Origin: Streptomyces sp. PsTaAH-137
GTDB taxonomy: Bacteria > Actinomycetota > Actinomycetes > Streptomycetales > Streptomycetaceae
Direction of reading: 5' to 3'
Assembly: GCF_003259365.1 (NCBI RefSeq)
Contig: NZ_QLLY01000006.1
Coordinates: forward strand, 436,851-500,850
Length of the DNA: 64,000 nucleotides
Positions within the stretch are counted from its first letter, which is position 1. Each line of letters starts with the position of its first letter. The notes beneath the pieces are model-generated. The model was not told the DNA's origin. It ran no database searches and saw nothing but the letters and a program-made list of their open reading frames with translations. Of this stretch, positions 8,315 to 16,467 are shown piece after piece. Made by a program: the position numbers and the translations under genes.

Positions 8315-9262
8315 GTGCCGACCGCCATAGCCGTGACCGACCCCGACCTCGTGCTCACCTCGCCGGACCGGCACACTCCGACGGCCTCGGTGCTGCCCGT
8401 GGGCGAGGCGCAGGAGCGGTATCCGCTCGACCGCGCGATCATCGACGTCCACACCCTGATCGAACAGCACGGCTATGTGATCGTGCTCTGCCCGCAGTCG
8501 GCACCGGACACGGTCCTGCACCGACTGCACGCGATCCGTTCCGTGCTCGAAAGCGACCGGATCGCGATCCTGCGCCCCGAGCTGCCACCGCTCGGGCTCG
8601 CCGTACTCGCTCTGCAACTGCGCCAGTTGTCGATCTGCGACTTCAGCCCCGGTGTGCTCGCCTCGGCCGCGCGCCTGCTCGCGCACTACGTGTACGCGGG
8701 CGCCGTCGTCGGCTCCGTCGCCAAGCTGGACCGGGTCCCCGTCACCCTGCGCGCGCACGCCAAGTCCTGGTCACCGAACGCCCAGTTCGCCGTCGTCGCC
8801 TCGCCCCAGCCCGAACTGGTCCGGCTCACCGGGGCGGCCGGCGAGGCGCCGGGCGGGCCCTCCTTCGGCACGCACCTCTTCTACGCCACCGGGCAGAGCG
8901 CCGCCGACTGGGTCACCGGCGAGCTCGCCCGGGCCTGGCGGGTGCACGGGGTGACCGAGGCGCGGCTGCCCGCCGAGTCGGCGCGCTGGTGGGCGACCGG
9001 GAAGCCCGGCAGCCCCGGCCGGATCGTGGAGTTCGCCGCCGCCATCCCCGACATCTCCGTGCTCTACCAGCTCGTGTCGTCCGTGCGGCGCGAGGACTGC
9101 CGCTGGTGCGGGCTCGAACTCATCGGTGACCGCTGCGGGTTCTGCGCGGCGCCGCTGTCCGACGGCGCGCCGCCCGAGCGGGTGGGCGGCGGGCGGCAGA
9201 CGGCGGCGCTCCGGCCGGCGGCGGCCTCGGCACGGGCCGCATTGCCGCGCGGCCCCCATTGA
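8315..9262 (+). CDS. Hypothetical protein with C-terminal zinc ribbon, first gene of the Tad pilus locus
   Basis: About 315 residues, no enzyme family recognised. It is cytoplasmic: no signal peptide or membrane helix. The central part reads like an alpha/beta domain (VIVLCPQSAPDTVLHRLHAI... VLASAARLLAHYVYAG). The C-terminus holds two CxxC knuckles, CRWCGLE and CGFCAAP, consistent with a treble-clef or zinc-ribbon. The GTG at 8315 is chosen because the frame has no other start near the GGGGG-type ribosome site; it could be wrong. It is co-directional with and 49 bases before cpaB, so it likely belongs to the pilus operon, perhaps as a regulatory or adaptor protein (inference). Confidence 0.7.
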   Translation: MPTAIAVTDPDLVLTSPDRHTPTASVLPVGEAQERYPLDRAIIDVHTLIEQHGYVIVLCPQSAPDTVLHRLHAIRSVLESDRIAILRPELPPLGLAVLALQLRQLSICDFSPGVLASAARLLAHYVYAGAVVGSVAKLDRVPVTLRAHAKSWSPNAQFAVVASPQPELVRLTGAAGEAPGGPSFGTHLFYATGQSAADWVTGELARAWRVHGVTEARLPAESARWWATGKPGSPGRIVEFAAAIPDISVLYQLVSSVRREDCRWCGLELIGDRCGFCAAPLSDGAPPERVGGGRQTAALRPAAASARAALPRGPH

Positions 9263-9311
9263 CCCCGTCCCGCCAGCCGTCCCGTCGTCTACCCACGAGG
9301 TTGTCCCGTCC

Positions 9312-10034
9312 ATGAACTCACGTCAGCGCCGCGGCGTCATACTCCTGGTCGTCTCGGCCCTGTGCGCCCTCGGCGCGTTCGCCGGTGTGCTGTCGGTGAT
9401 CAAGGACGTGAACTCCAAGGTGGGCCCGGAGCGGACCGCGTACCGGCTGAAGACGGACATCGCCCCGTACAAGGAGCTGACGGCGGACCAGTTCGAGGAG
9501 GTCGACATGCCCGAGCGCTGGCTGTCGTCCACGGCCGTCACCCGGATCGGCGACATCCGCGGCAAGATCGCCGTCACCCAGCTGAAGAAGGGCTCCCTGC
9601 TCCAGGCCGACATGATCGTCTCCCGGCCGCAGCTCAAGGCGGGGCAGCAGGAGATCGCCATCATGATCGACGCCGAGACGGGCGTCGCCGGAAAGATCAA
9701 CCCCGGTTCTAAGGTGAACATCTACGCCACCTTCAAGGCCGCCAACGACAAGCAGCGCGACCAGTCGAAGGTCATCGTGGAGAGCGCCGAGGTCATGGAC
9801 GTCGGCAAGCTCACCCCGATCGACCAGCAGGGCGCCAACGCCTCCGACAACAACGGGATACGGCGGCAGGGCGAGGCGGTACCGATCACCTTCGCGCTCG
9901 GCGCCGCCGATGCCCAACGGGTCGCGTACGCCGAGTCGTTCGCGACCCACGTGAGGCTGGCACTGGTCGCACCGGGCAGCGACGGGGCGGTCCCGCCGGG
10001 CGACCGGACGTACACGCTGGACGAGGACAAGTAG
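9312..10034 (+). CDS. cpaB: CpaB/RcpC-like SAF-domain pilus assembly protein
   Basis: 240 residues. An N-terminal hydrophobic segment (GVILLVVSALCALGAFAGVL) is followed by a SAF domain (APYKELTADQFEEVDMPERW) and the CpaB/RcpC C-terminal region that binds the periplasmic or wall side of Flp pilus machines. In Gram-negatives CpaB works with the secretin; Gram-positives have no secretin, so here it may guide or stabilise the pilus across the wall. Start ATG lies in the tad operon, directly upstream of the ATPase-TadE fusion. Confidence 0.85.
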   Translation: MNSRQRRGVILLVVSALCALGAFAGVLSVIKDVNSKVGPERTAYRLKTDIAPYKELTADQFEEVDMPERWLSSTAVTRIGDIRGKIAVTQLKKGSLLQADMIVSRPQLKAGQQEIAIMIDAETGVAGKINPGSKVNIYATFKAANDKQRDQSKVIVESAEVMDVGKLTPIDQQGANASDNNGIRRQGEAVPITFALGAADAQRVAYAESFATHVRLALVAPGSDGAVPPGDRTYTLDEDK

Positions 10035-10054
10035 GGGGTCGGGTGATGGTGATG

Positions 10055-10075
10055 CGCGCAGTTCCCCGCGTCCCT
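10055..10075. repeat. Dispersed GC-rich repeat, degenerate half copy 2
   Basis: GCGCAGTTCCCCGCG followed by TCCC rather than CCCC. A single arm of the dispersed inverted repeat, placed between cpaB and the ATPase-TadE fusion gene. Confidence 0.6.
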
Positions 10076-10200
10076 GGCGCCGCCTTGGGCAGTCTGCCGC
10101 CTGGGGCGGCACGGGTGGGCGAGGCGGCGGGTGCCGGGGGCGTGTTCGTGGGGCGGTGCGCGCAGCGCGGACCGGGGTACCCGTACACCGAGGAGGCCCG

Positions 10201-11793
10201 GTGACCACTCGTATTCTGCCCGCCGTCGGCGATCCCGACAGCGCCCGCGCGCTCATCACCCTGCTCTCCCAGCTCCCCGACACGGAGCCGGCCCCGCCGG
10301 TCCCCGACTCCACGGCGCTGCTCGACCTCCTGGCCCGCCTCGCCGCCGAGTCCCTGGACGAACTCCCCGAGGTCGTCCTCGTACACGAACGCATCGGCCC
10401 CGTACCCGCCCTGGACCTCATCCGGGACCTGGTCCTGCGCTTCCCGGCGGTCGGCGTCGTCCTCGTCACCGCCGACACCAGCCCGGCCCTGCTCACGGCC
10501 GCCATGGACAGCGGCGCCCGCGGCATCGTCGCCTTCCCGCTCAGCTACGACGCCCTCGCCGAACGCGTGCACGCCGCCGCCTCCTGGTCCGCCGGTATGC
10601 GCCGCCACCTCGCGGGCAGCACCGGCAACGAACTCGTCCCCGCGGGCGGCGGCGGCCGCGTCGTCGCCGTCACCGGCGCGAAGGGCGGCGTCGGCACCAC
10701 CCTCACCGCCGTCCAACTCGCGCTCGCCGCAAGCGCGTCGGGCCGCTCGGTCGCCCTGCTCGACCTCGACCTCCAGTCCGGCGACGTCGCCTCCTACCTC
10801 GACGTCCAGTTCCGCCGCTCCGTCGCCGACCTGGCCGCCATCACCGACATCACCCCGCGCGTCCTCCAGGACGCCGTCTTCACCCACGAGACCGGAATCG
10901 ACCTCCTCCTCGCCCCGGCCGACGGCGAACGCGGCGAGGAGATCACCGACCGCGTGGCCCGCCAGGTCGTCCACGCCCTGCGCGCCCGTTACGAGGTCGT
11001 GGTCGTCGACTGCGGTACGCAGATGGGCGCCGCCAACGCCGCCGCGATCGAACTCGCCGACCAGACCGCCCTCCTGATCACCCCGGACGTCGTCGCCGTC
11101 CGCGCCGCCAAGCGCATGATCCGCCTCTGGGACCGGCTCCAGATCCGCAAGGCCGAGGAGACCCTGACGGTCGTCAACCGGTACGCGCGCTCCGCCGAGA
11201 TCCAGCCGACCCTGGTCGAGCGCGTCACCGGCACCAGGACGGCCCGCACCACGATCCCCGCCGCCTTCCGGGAGCTCCAGGCCGCCGTCGACGCGGGCCG
11301 TATGCAGGACCTCGACAACCGTTCCTCGGTGAAGCAGGCGATGTGGACGCTGGCCGGCGAACTCGGCCTGGTCGCCACCCCGGCCCCCGACGCCACGGCC
11401 GGCCGCCGCACCCGCCGCCGCGGCGACAAAGGCGCCGTCACCCTCGAATTCGCCGCGATGTTCCCGCTGGTGCTCGTCGTCATGGGCCTGCTCTGGCAGT
11501 GCGTGCTGTACGGATACACGTACTCACTGGCCGGGAACGCGGCGGACGAGGCGGCACGGGCCGCGACCTCGGCCCAGGCGGGCACCGGCGACTACGGCGG
11601 CGCCTGCCAGACGGCGGGCCGTAAGAACCTGCCGTCGGCGTGGAGTGGCGCCACCATCAGCTGCGCCCCCGAGGGCACGGTCATGAAGGCCACAGTGCAG
11701 GTCGACGTCCCGCTGTTCTTCCCCGGGGTGAACCCCGGGTGGTCCGTCACGGGTGAGGCCGGGGCGGCGACCGAAGAGGATCTGGGACAGTGA
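10201..11793 (+). CDS. Fusion: CpaE/TadZ-like MinD-family ATPase plus TadE pseudopilin domain
   Basis: 530 residues with three parts. Residues ~1-135 are a receiver-like atypical domain as in CpaE/TadZ. Residues ~153-395 are a ParA/MinD ATPase with the deviant Walker A VTGAKGGVGTTLT (K161), LLDLDLQSGDV and VVVDCGTQMGAA. Residues ~411-530 form a complete TadE-type pseudopilin: GAVTLEF, a hydrophobic helix (FPLVLVVMGLLWQCVLYGY) and a Cys-containing C-terminal domain. TadZ/CpaE normally places the Tad machine at a cell pole; TadE is a minor pseudopilin. No stop or frameshift separates the parts. G411 followed by AVTLEF fits the prepilin peptidase rule (Gly, then Glu at +5), so cleavage could separate soluble ATPase from pilin. 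Start GTG follows GAGGAGGC. Confidence 0.85.
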   Translation: MTTRILPAVGDPDSARALITLLSQLPDTEPAPPVPDSTALLDLLARLAAESLDELPEVVLVHERIGPVPALDLIRDLVLRFPAVGVVLVTADTSPALLTAAMDSGARGIVAFPLSYDALAERVHAAASWSAGMRRHLAGSTGNELVPAGGGGRVVAVTGAKGGVGTTLTAVQLALAASASGRSVALLDLDLQSGDVASYLDVQFRRSVADLAAITDITPRVLQDAVFTHETGIDLLLAPADGERGEEITDRVARQVVHALRARYEVVVVDCGTQMGAANAAAIELADQTALLITPDVVAVRAAKRMIRLWDRLQIRKAEETLTVVNRYARSAEIQPTLVERVTGTRTARTTIPAAFRELQAAVDAGRMQDLDNRSSVKQAMWTLAGELGLVATPAPDATAGRRTRRRGDKGAVTLEFAAMFPLVLVVMGLLWQCVLYGYTYSLAGNAADEAARAATSAQAGTGDYGGACQTAGRKNLPSAWSGATISCAPEGTVMKATVQVDVPLFFPGVNPGWSVTGEAGAATEEDLGQ

Positions 11794-12203
11794 AGCGCCC
11801 CATAGGGGCGCGGGGAACTGCGCGACCAGCCACGACGCACCCGCGCCTGAAGGACGACCGGGGCGTCTCCATGCTGGAGTTCGCCGGCTTCCTCCCCTTC
11901 CTCCTGGTGATCGGTATGGCCGCGATCCAGCTCGGCCTCGTCGGCTACGGCGCCAACCAGGCGGGCAGCGCCGCCCGCGCCGGAGCCCGCGCCGAATCCC
12001 TGAACCCGGGAACCGGCGCGACCGCCATCGCGGAGTCGGCAAGTGGCTGGCTGCACCCCAGACCGAGTGGCTGCGGCGGAGGCGGCCCCACGGTCACCTG
12101 CACCGTCACCGTCCACGTCCGGGCGATCATCCCCCTCTTCGACGGATGGGACATCACCCGCACCGTGACCATGCCCAGCGACCAGACCGACCAGGGGAGC
12201 TGA
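11790..12203 (+). CDS. TadE-like pseudopilin
   Basis: 137 residues. After a basic leader comes the prepilin motif DRG-VSMLEF (cleavage expected after Gly, Glu at +5), a hydrophobic helix FAGFLPFLLVIGMAAIQLGL and a small extracellular domain with two cysteines (SGCGGGGPTVTC). The GTG start overlaps the stop of the fusion gene (GTGA). Oddly, the leader (KRPIGARGTARPATT) is translated from a copy of the dispersed GC-rich intergenic repeat, so that repeat has become coding here. No alternative upstream start exists in frame. Confidence 0.85.
   Translation: MKRPIGARGTARPATTHPRLKDDRGVSMLEFAGFLPFLLVIGMAAIQLGLVGYGANQAGSAARAGARAESLNPGTGATAIAESASGWLHPRPSGCGGGGPTVTCTVTVHVRAIIPLFDGWDITRTVTMPSDQTDQGS
11795..11832. 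repeat. Dispersed GC-rich repeat, copy 3, inside a coding region
   Basis: GCGCCCC-ATA-GGGGCGC hairpin followed by GGGGAACTGCGCGACCA, the reverse complement of the repeat core. It overlaps the first ~14 codons of the second TadE gene. Confidence 0.75.
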
Positions 12204-12204
12204 C

Positions 12205-13563
12205 ATGAGCCTGCGCTCCAGAGTGGTCGCCACCCGCGACCCCGCCGGAGGCGAACCGTCCCGCGACGACGGCCTCGTCGCCGTCTACCGCGCCAAACTC
12301 CTCGAAGAGATCGACCTCGCCGAGATGTCGACCCTCGCCGCGGTGGACCGCCGGGCCCGCCTCGAACGCGTGCTGGGCCACATCATCAGCCGCGAGGGCC
12401 CGGTCCTCTCCTCCACCGAACGCACCCAGCTGATCCGCCGGGTCGTCGACGAAGCGCTCGGCCTCGGCATCCTCGAACCGCTCCTCGCGGACGCCTCCAT
12501 CACCGAGATCATGGTGAACGGCCCGGACGCCATCTTCGTGGAACGAGCGGGCCGCGTGGAACAGCTCCCGCTCCGCTTCGCGTCCCCCGAACAACTCATG
12601 CAGACCATCGAACGCATCGTGTCCACCGTGAACCGCCGCGTCGACGAGTCCAACCCCATGGTCGACGCCCGCCTGCCCACCGGCGAACGCGTCAACGTGA
12701 TCATCCCGCCGCTCGCCCTGACCGGCGCCACCCTCACCATCCGCCGCTTCCCGCGCGCGTACAGCCTCAACGAACTCCTGGACCTCGGCTCCCTCGACCA
12801 GCACATGCTGATGCTGCTCGCGGCCTGCGTCCGGGCCCGCTTCAACATCATCGTCAGCGGCGGCACCGGCTCCGGCAAGACGACCCTCCTGAACGCCCTC
12901 TCCGCGCTGATCCCGCCCCACGAGCGCATCATCACCATCGAGGACTCGGCGGAGCTCCAGCTCCAGCAGGACCACGTCATCCGCCTCGAATCACGGCCGC
13001 CGAACGTCGAGGGCAAGGGCCAGGTCACCATCCGCGACCTCGTCCGCAACAGCCTGCGCATGCGCCCCGACCGCATCATCGTCGGCGAGGTCCGCGGCGG
13101 CGAGACCCTGGACATGCTTCAAGCCATGTCCACGGGCCACGACGGCTCCCTCGCGACGGTCCACGCCAACACCGCCGAGGACGCCCTCACCCGCCTCCAG
13201 ACCCTCGGTTCGATGTCCGAGGTCGACGTCCCGTTCGAGGCCCTGCGTGACCAGATCAATTCGGCCGTCGACGTCCTCGTACAGCTCACCCGGCACGCCG
13301 ACGGCTCCCGCCGGGTCACCGAGATCGCCCTCCTCGTCAGCCACGGCCGCGAACAGTTCACGATCGCGACGGTCTCCCGCTTCGCCGCCCAGCCGCACAC
13401 CTACGGCGAGGCCGGCCCGCGCCGCGTCCACGGCTACTACGAGCATCTGCCGCTGCCCCGCCGCGTCGCCGACCGGCTGTACGTGGCGGGGGAGTCGGTG
13501 CCACCGGCCTTCGGGGTGGTCGAGTCCGTCGACGTACTGAACACCAGGGAGGCCACGGGATGA
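12205..13563 (+). CDS. tadA: Tad secretion ATPase TadA/CpaF
   Basis: 452-residue type II/IV secretion traffic ATPase. Walker A GGTGSGKTTLL near residue 220, Asp box with ITIEDSAELQ, Walker B RPDRIIVGEVRGGETLDML and His box GHDGSLATVHANTAEDAL are all present. It powers pilin extraction and assembly together with TadB and TadC on the inner face of the membrane. ATG follows the TadE stop by one base; its own stop overlaps tadB (ATGA). Confidence 0.93.
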   Translation: MSLRSRVVATRDPAGGEPSRDDGLVAVYRAKLLEEIDLAEMSTLAAVDRRARLERVLGHIISREGPVLSSTERTQLIRRVVDEALGLGILEPLLADASITEIMVNGPDAIFVERAGRVEQLPLRFASPEQLMQTIERIVSTVNRRVDESNPMVDARLPTGERVNVIIPPLALTGATLTIRRFPRAYSLNELLDLGSLDQHMLMLLAACVRARFNIIVSGGTGSGKTTLLNALSALIPPHERIITIEDSAELQLQQDHVIRLESRPPNVEGKGQVTIRDLVRNSLRMRPDRIIVGEVRGGETLDMLQAMSTGHDGSLATVHANTAEDALTRLQTLGSMSEVDVPFEALRDQINSAVDVLVQLTRHADGSRRVTEIALLVSHGREQFTIATVSRFAAQPHTYGEAGPRRVHGYYEHLPLPRRVADRLYVAGESVPPAFGVVESVDVLNTREATG

Positions 13564-14510
13564 CGAACCCGGTGCTCATCGCCCTCGGCGCCACGGTCCT
13601 GGCCTGCGTCGTCGCCGTCGCGGGCGTCCACGTCTACGCGTCCGGACGCGCCCAGCGCCAGGCGCTCGTCGACCGCCTCGACGACTACCCGGCCGGCGGC
13701 TACGGCTCCGGCGCGGGCGGCCGCACCCGGCGCTTCCGCTCCGTCGACCACCGTCTGCGCCGCACCCGCCTCGGCAAGGCGCTGCACCTGCGCCTCTCCG
13801 CCACGGGCCTGGACGTCACCCCGGGCGAGTTCTTCGTCTACGTGGCCGTGGTCGTCGTCGTCCTGTGGCTGATCGCGGCGACGGCCCTGGCCCCGTTCTT
13901 CGGGCCGATCGCGGGCGCGGTGGGCGTCTGGGGCGCCGTCATCTTCCTCAACTGGCAGCGGCAGAAACGCATCGAGGCGTTCATCAACCAACTCCCGGAC
14001 GTGGCCCGCCTCCTGGCCAACGCGACGGCCGCCGGCCTCGCCCTGCGCACTTCACTCGCGATGGCGGCGGAGGAGCTGGAAGCCCCCGCGGGCGAAGAAC
14101 TCTCGCGCGTGGCCGACCAATTGTCACTCGGCCACTCGGTCGACGACGCCCTGGACGAACTGGCGACCCGCCTCCCCTCCCGCGAACTCATCGTCCTCGT
14201 CACCACACTGGTCCTGGCGAACAAGGCGGGCGGCACGGTCGTCTCCTCCCTGCGCAACCTCACCCAGACCCTGGAGGACCGCAAGGAGACCCGGCGCGAG
14301 ATCCGCACGATGCTCTCCGAGGTCAACGCCACCGCCTTCACGGTCCCGCTCCTCGGCCTGGGCTCGCTGATCCTCATCAACGCGTCGAACGACGGCGCCC
14401 TGGCCCGGGTGACCGGCTCCCCGATCGGCCAGACCCTGATCCTGGTCTCCCTCGGCCTCTACGCGATCGGCTTCTTCGTCATCCGCCGCCTGGGAAAGAT
14501 CGAGGTCTGA
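13560..14510 (+). CDS. tadB: Tad inner-membrane platform protein TadB
   Basis: 316 residues with the T2SSF/GspF domain (FINQLPDVARLLANATAAG to LTQTLEDRKETRREI) flanked by membrane segments: one at the N-terminus, two near residues 90-125, and two at the C-terminus. Forms the membrane platform that couples TadA to pilus growth. Start overlaps the tadA stop by ATGA. Confidence 0.9.
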   Translation: MTNPVLIALGATVLACVVAVAGVHVYASGRAQRQALVDRLDDYPAGGYGSGAGGRTRRFRSVDHRLRRTRLGKALHLRLSATGLDVTPGEFFVYVAVVVVVLWLIAATALAPFFGPIAGAVGVWGAVIFLNWQRQKRIEAFINQLPDVARLLANATAAGLALRTSLAMAAEELEAPAGEELSRVADQLSLGHSVDDALDELATRLPSRELIVLVTTLVLANKAGGTVVSSLRNLTQTLEDRKETRREIRTMLSEVNATAFTVPLLGLGSLILINASNDGALARVTGSPIGQTLILVSLGLYAIGFFVIRRLGKIEV

Positions 14511-14516
14511 GGCACC

Positions 14517-15419
14517 ATGTCCACCCCCCTCCTCGGCCTCCTCCTCGCCCTCCTCATGGGCCTGGCCGTCCTCGGCGTCTTCCTGGGCGTCCGCATGTAC
14601 CGGGCCGACGCCAAGATCCCCAGCGACCTGGCCCTCGCCCTGGAGGTCGGCGCCACCCGCGTCTCGGCCCCGTCCTCGGCGGTCGACCGCCTGGGCATGC
14701 GCTTCGCCCCCTTGATCCTGCGCCTAATGGGCCCCCGCCGCGTCGACGCCAAGCGCCGCCGCATCGACATGGCGGGCAACCCGGGCGGCCTGACCATCGA
14801 CCGGTACGCGGCGCGACGGGCGGTGTACGGGGCCTTCGGCGTCGTCATGGCCCTGGTCTTCCTCTCCAGCGGCTCGCCCCTCCTGGCCGTACTCACGCTC
14901 GCCTTCGGCGCGTTCGCCGCCGACGCGCTGATCCTCCAGGCCGTGCGCGAACGCAAGGACGTCATCGACCGCACCCTCCCCGACTTCCTCGACGTCCTCG
15001 CGGTCGTCGTCTCGGCGGGCCTGGGCTTCCGTCAGGCCCTGGACCGGGTCGCCGAGAAGTACGAGGGCCCGTGGGCCGACGAACTCCGCATCACGTTGCG
15101 CCAGATGGACATGGGCGTCCCGCGCCGCCAGGCGTTCGACGAACTCCGTCGCCGCAACTCGTCCGAGCAGGTCGCCCAGTTCGTCTCCGCCCTTCAGCAG
15201 GGCGAGGAACTGGGCTCACCCATCGCGGACACCCTCATCCAACTGGCCACGGACATGCGCCGCACCGACGCCCAGAACTCCCGCCGCCGCGCAGCGAAAA
15301 CAATCCCGAAGGCAACGATGGTCACCCTGGTCTTCATGCTCCCGGCCACCATGATCCTTATCGGCACGGGCATGTTCCTGGGCTCTGGCTCCAACTTCGG
15401 CTCAATATTGGGGCGTTGA
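14517..15419 (+). CDS. tadC: Tad inner-membrane platform protein TadC
   Basis: 300 residues, second GspF-domain protein: an N-terminal helix, paired helices around residues 100-140, then the cytoplasmic four-helix domain TLPDFLDVLAVVVSAGLGFRQAL and a C-terminal helix. Partner of TadB. Six bases downstream of tadB. Followed by a 200-base gap before the pilin gene. Confidence 0.9.
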   Translation: MSTPLLGLLLALLMGLAVLGVFLGVRMYRADAKIPSDLALALEVGATRVSAPSSAVDRLGMRFAPLILRLMGPRRVDAKRRRIDMAGNPGGLTIDRYAARRAVYGAFGVVMALVFLSSGSPLLAVLTLAFGAFAADALILQAVRERKDVIDRTLPDFLDVLAVVVSAGLGFRQALDRVAEKYEGPWADELRITLRQMDMGVPRRQAFDELRRRNSSEQVAQFVSALQQGEELGSPIADTLIQLATDMRRTDAQNSRRRAAKTIPKATMVTLVFMLPATMILIGTGMFLGSGSNFGSILGR

Positions 15420-15561
15420 CTGGCTACAGTGTTCCCGACCATTGTTGGCAGTTGCGAACGCGATGGGGAGGGGGGCGAGAATGCGACGGACATCCCCGCA
15501 TGAACTTACGGTCAAACGACAGCAGTTAATTGTCGAATCTGAGTACAAGCGGTTGCTGGTC

Positions 15562-15583
15562 GCGTACGTTGCGTACGGTACGC
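15562..15583. promoter_or_regulatory. Repeated GCGTAC half-sites upstream of the Flp pilin gene
   Basis: GCGTAC (15562), GCGTAC (15571) and the inverted GTACGC (15578) lie within 22 bases, 37 bases before the flp start, in a locally A/T-richer 200-base gap after tadC. This could be a regulator site giving the major pilin its own promoter. No binding protein is implied by the sequence. Confidence 0.3.
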
Positions 15584-15619
15584 GCGCGAGCGTGGCCGTC
15601 GCACGGGGAAGGAGAGATC

Positions 15620-15841
15620 GTGACCAGGGATCGGCTCATCGGGGTGTGGGTCAAGTGGACGATTTCGGTGTCGGAGCGGGTTCGCGGGGCGCGGCGAGAT
15701 TCCGGTGCCGGGTTCGTGGAGTACGCGGGGCTGATGATTCTGATCGCGGGGATCTTCTTGGCCATCGATGCGCTCGGGCTCGACGGCAAGATCTCTCAGG
15801 CGATCGGCAACGCGGTCGCCCGCGTCACCGGCGGCGGCTGA
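15620..15841 (+). CDS. flp: Flp-family major pilin
   Basis: 73-residue type IVb pilin. Leader VTRDRLIGVWVKWTISVSERVRGARRDSG, then mature start AGFVEYAGLMILIAGIFLAI (Glu at +5 followed by Tyr, the Flp signature), and a short C-terminal tail rich in Gly. GTG 15620 follows GGAAGGAGAG, an excellent ribosome site. It is processed by a prepilin peptidase (TadV) that is not encoded in this window. It has probably its own promoter in the upstream gap, which fits the need for far more pilin than machinery. Confidence 0.88.
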   Translation: MTRDRLIGVWVKWTISVSERVRGARRDSGAGFVEYAGLMILIAGIFLAIDALGLDGKISQAIGNAVARVTGGG

Positions 15842-16446
15842 GGGCGCTTCGTCTCAGCGGTGACCGGGGGTCCACACTCCCGATCTATATCTGGCTCACA
15901 GGGATACTGCTCTTCGCCGCACTCGCCTTCTTCGCCTTTGCGCAAGCCGCTTCAGTACGGAACGGTGCCCAATCAGCCGCGGACGCCGCGGCGCTGGCAG
16001 CCGCACAGTCCTCGCGCGACGAGTTGATGGTCGGCTTGGGAGAGGCCATCGACGATGGCGGCGACTGGTTGGACTGGCTCGATGGGCAGAACCTCGTCGG
16101 GACGGACGCCCAGGCAGCGGCGGCGCAGCTGGCCGCCGACAACGACTCGGACGTGATCGCGGGCCCCGACGCCACGCAGGTCAACGGATTCCCTGGCTAC
16201 CGAGTCGAGGTACGGACCCGGTACACGGTGGGCGACACGGTCATTCCCGGTACGGAGAGCAAGCACGCCACGGCCCACGCCACCGCGGTGGTCCAGCCAC
16301 GCTGTGAGTTCCCCGCGGACGCGGATTTCAAGAAGGCCGTCCAACTCGAATGTGACGGGACTCCATTTGAAATCGACCCAGAAGATTTCCACCTGGAGGA
16401 CCTGCCCGACGCGTCGGCTCTGTTCTCCGTCCACTTGGCCGACTGA
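15838..16446 (+). CDS. TadG/Rv3654c-like pilus-associated membrane protein (no canonical start codon)
   Basis: About 200 residues: a short basic leader (RALRLSGDRG), an N-terminal hydrophobic helix (STLPIYIWLTGILLFAALAFFAFAQAA), the alanine-rich stretch QSAADAAALAAAQSSRDEL that is the hallmark of TadG/Rv3654c-like proteins, then an extracytoplasmic domain. Reading back from the helix, the frame has no ATG, GTG or TTG until well inside flp. The best candidate is CTG at 15838, overlapping the flp stop (CTGA), so translation may be coupled. A sequencing error or a start inside flp are alternatives. Domain call is firm, start is not. Confidence 0.75.
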   Translation: MRALRLSGDRGSTLPIYIWLTGILLFAALAFFAFAQAASVRNGAQSAADAAALAAAQSSRDELMVGLGEAIDDGGDWLDWLDGQNLVGTDAQAAAAQLAADNDSDVIAGPDATQVNGFPGYRVEVRTRYTVGDTVIPGTESKHATAHATAVVQPRCEFPADADFKKAVQLECDGTPFEIDPEDFHLEDLPDASALFSVHLAD

Positions 16447-16467
16447 CGAGAAAGGGAAGCCGTAGCG

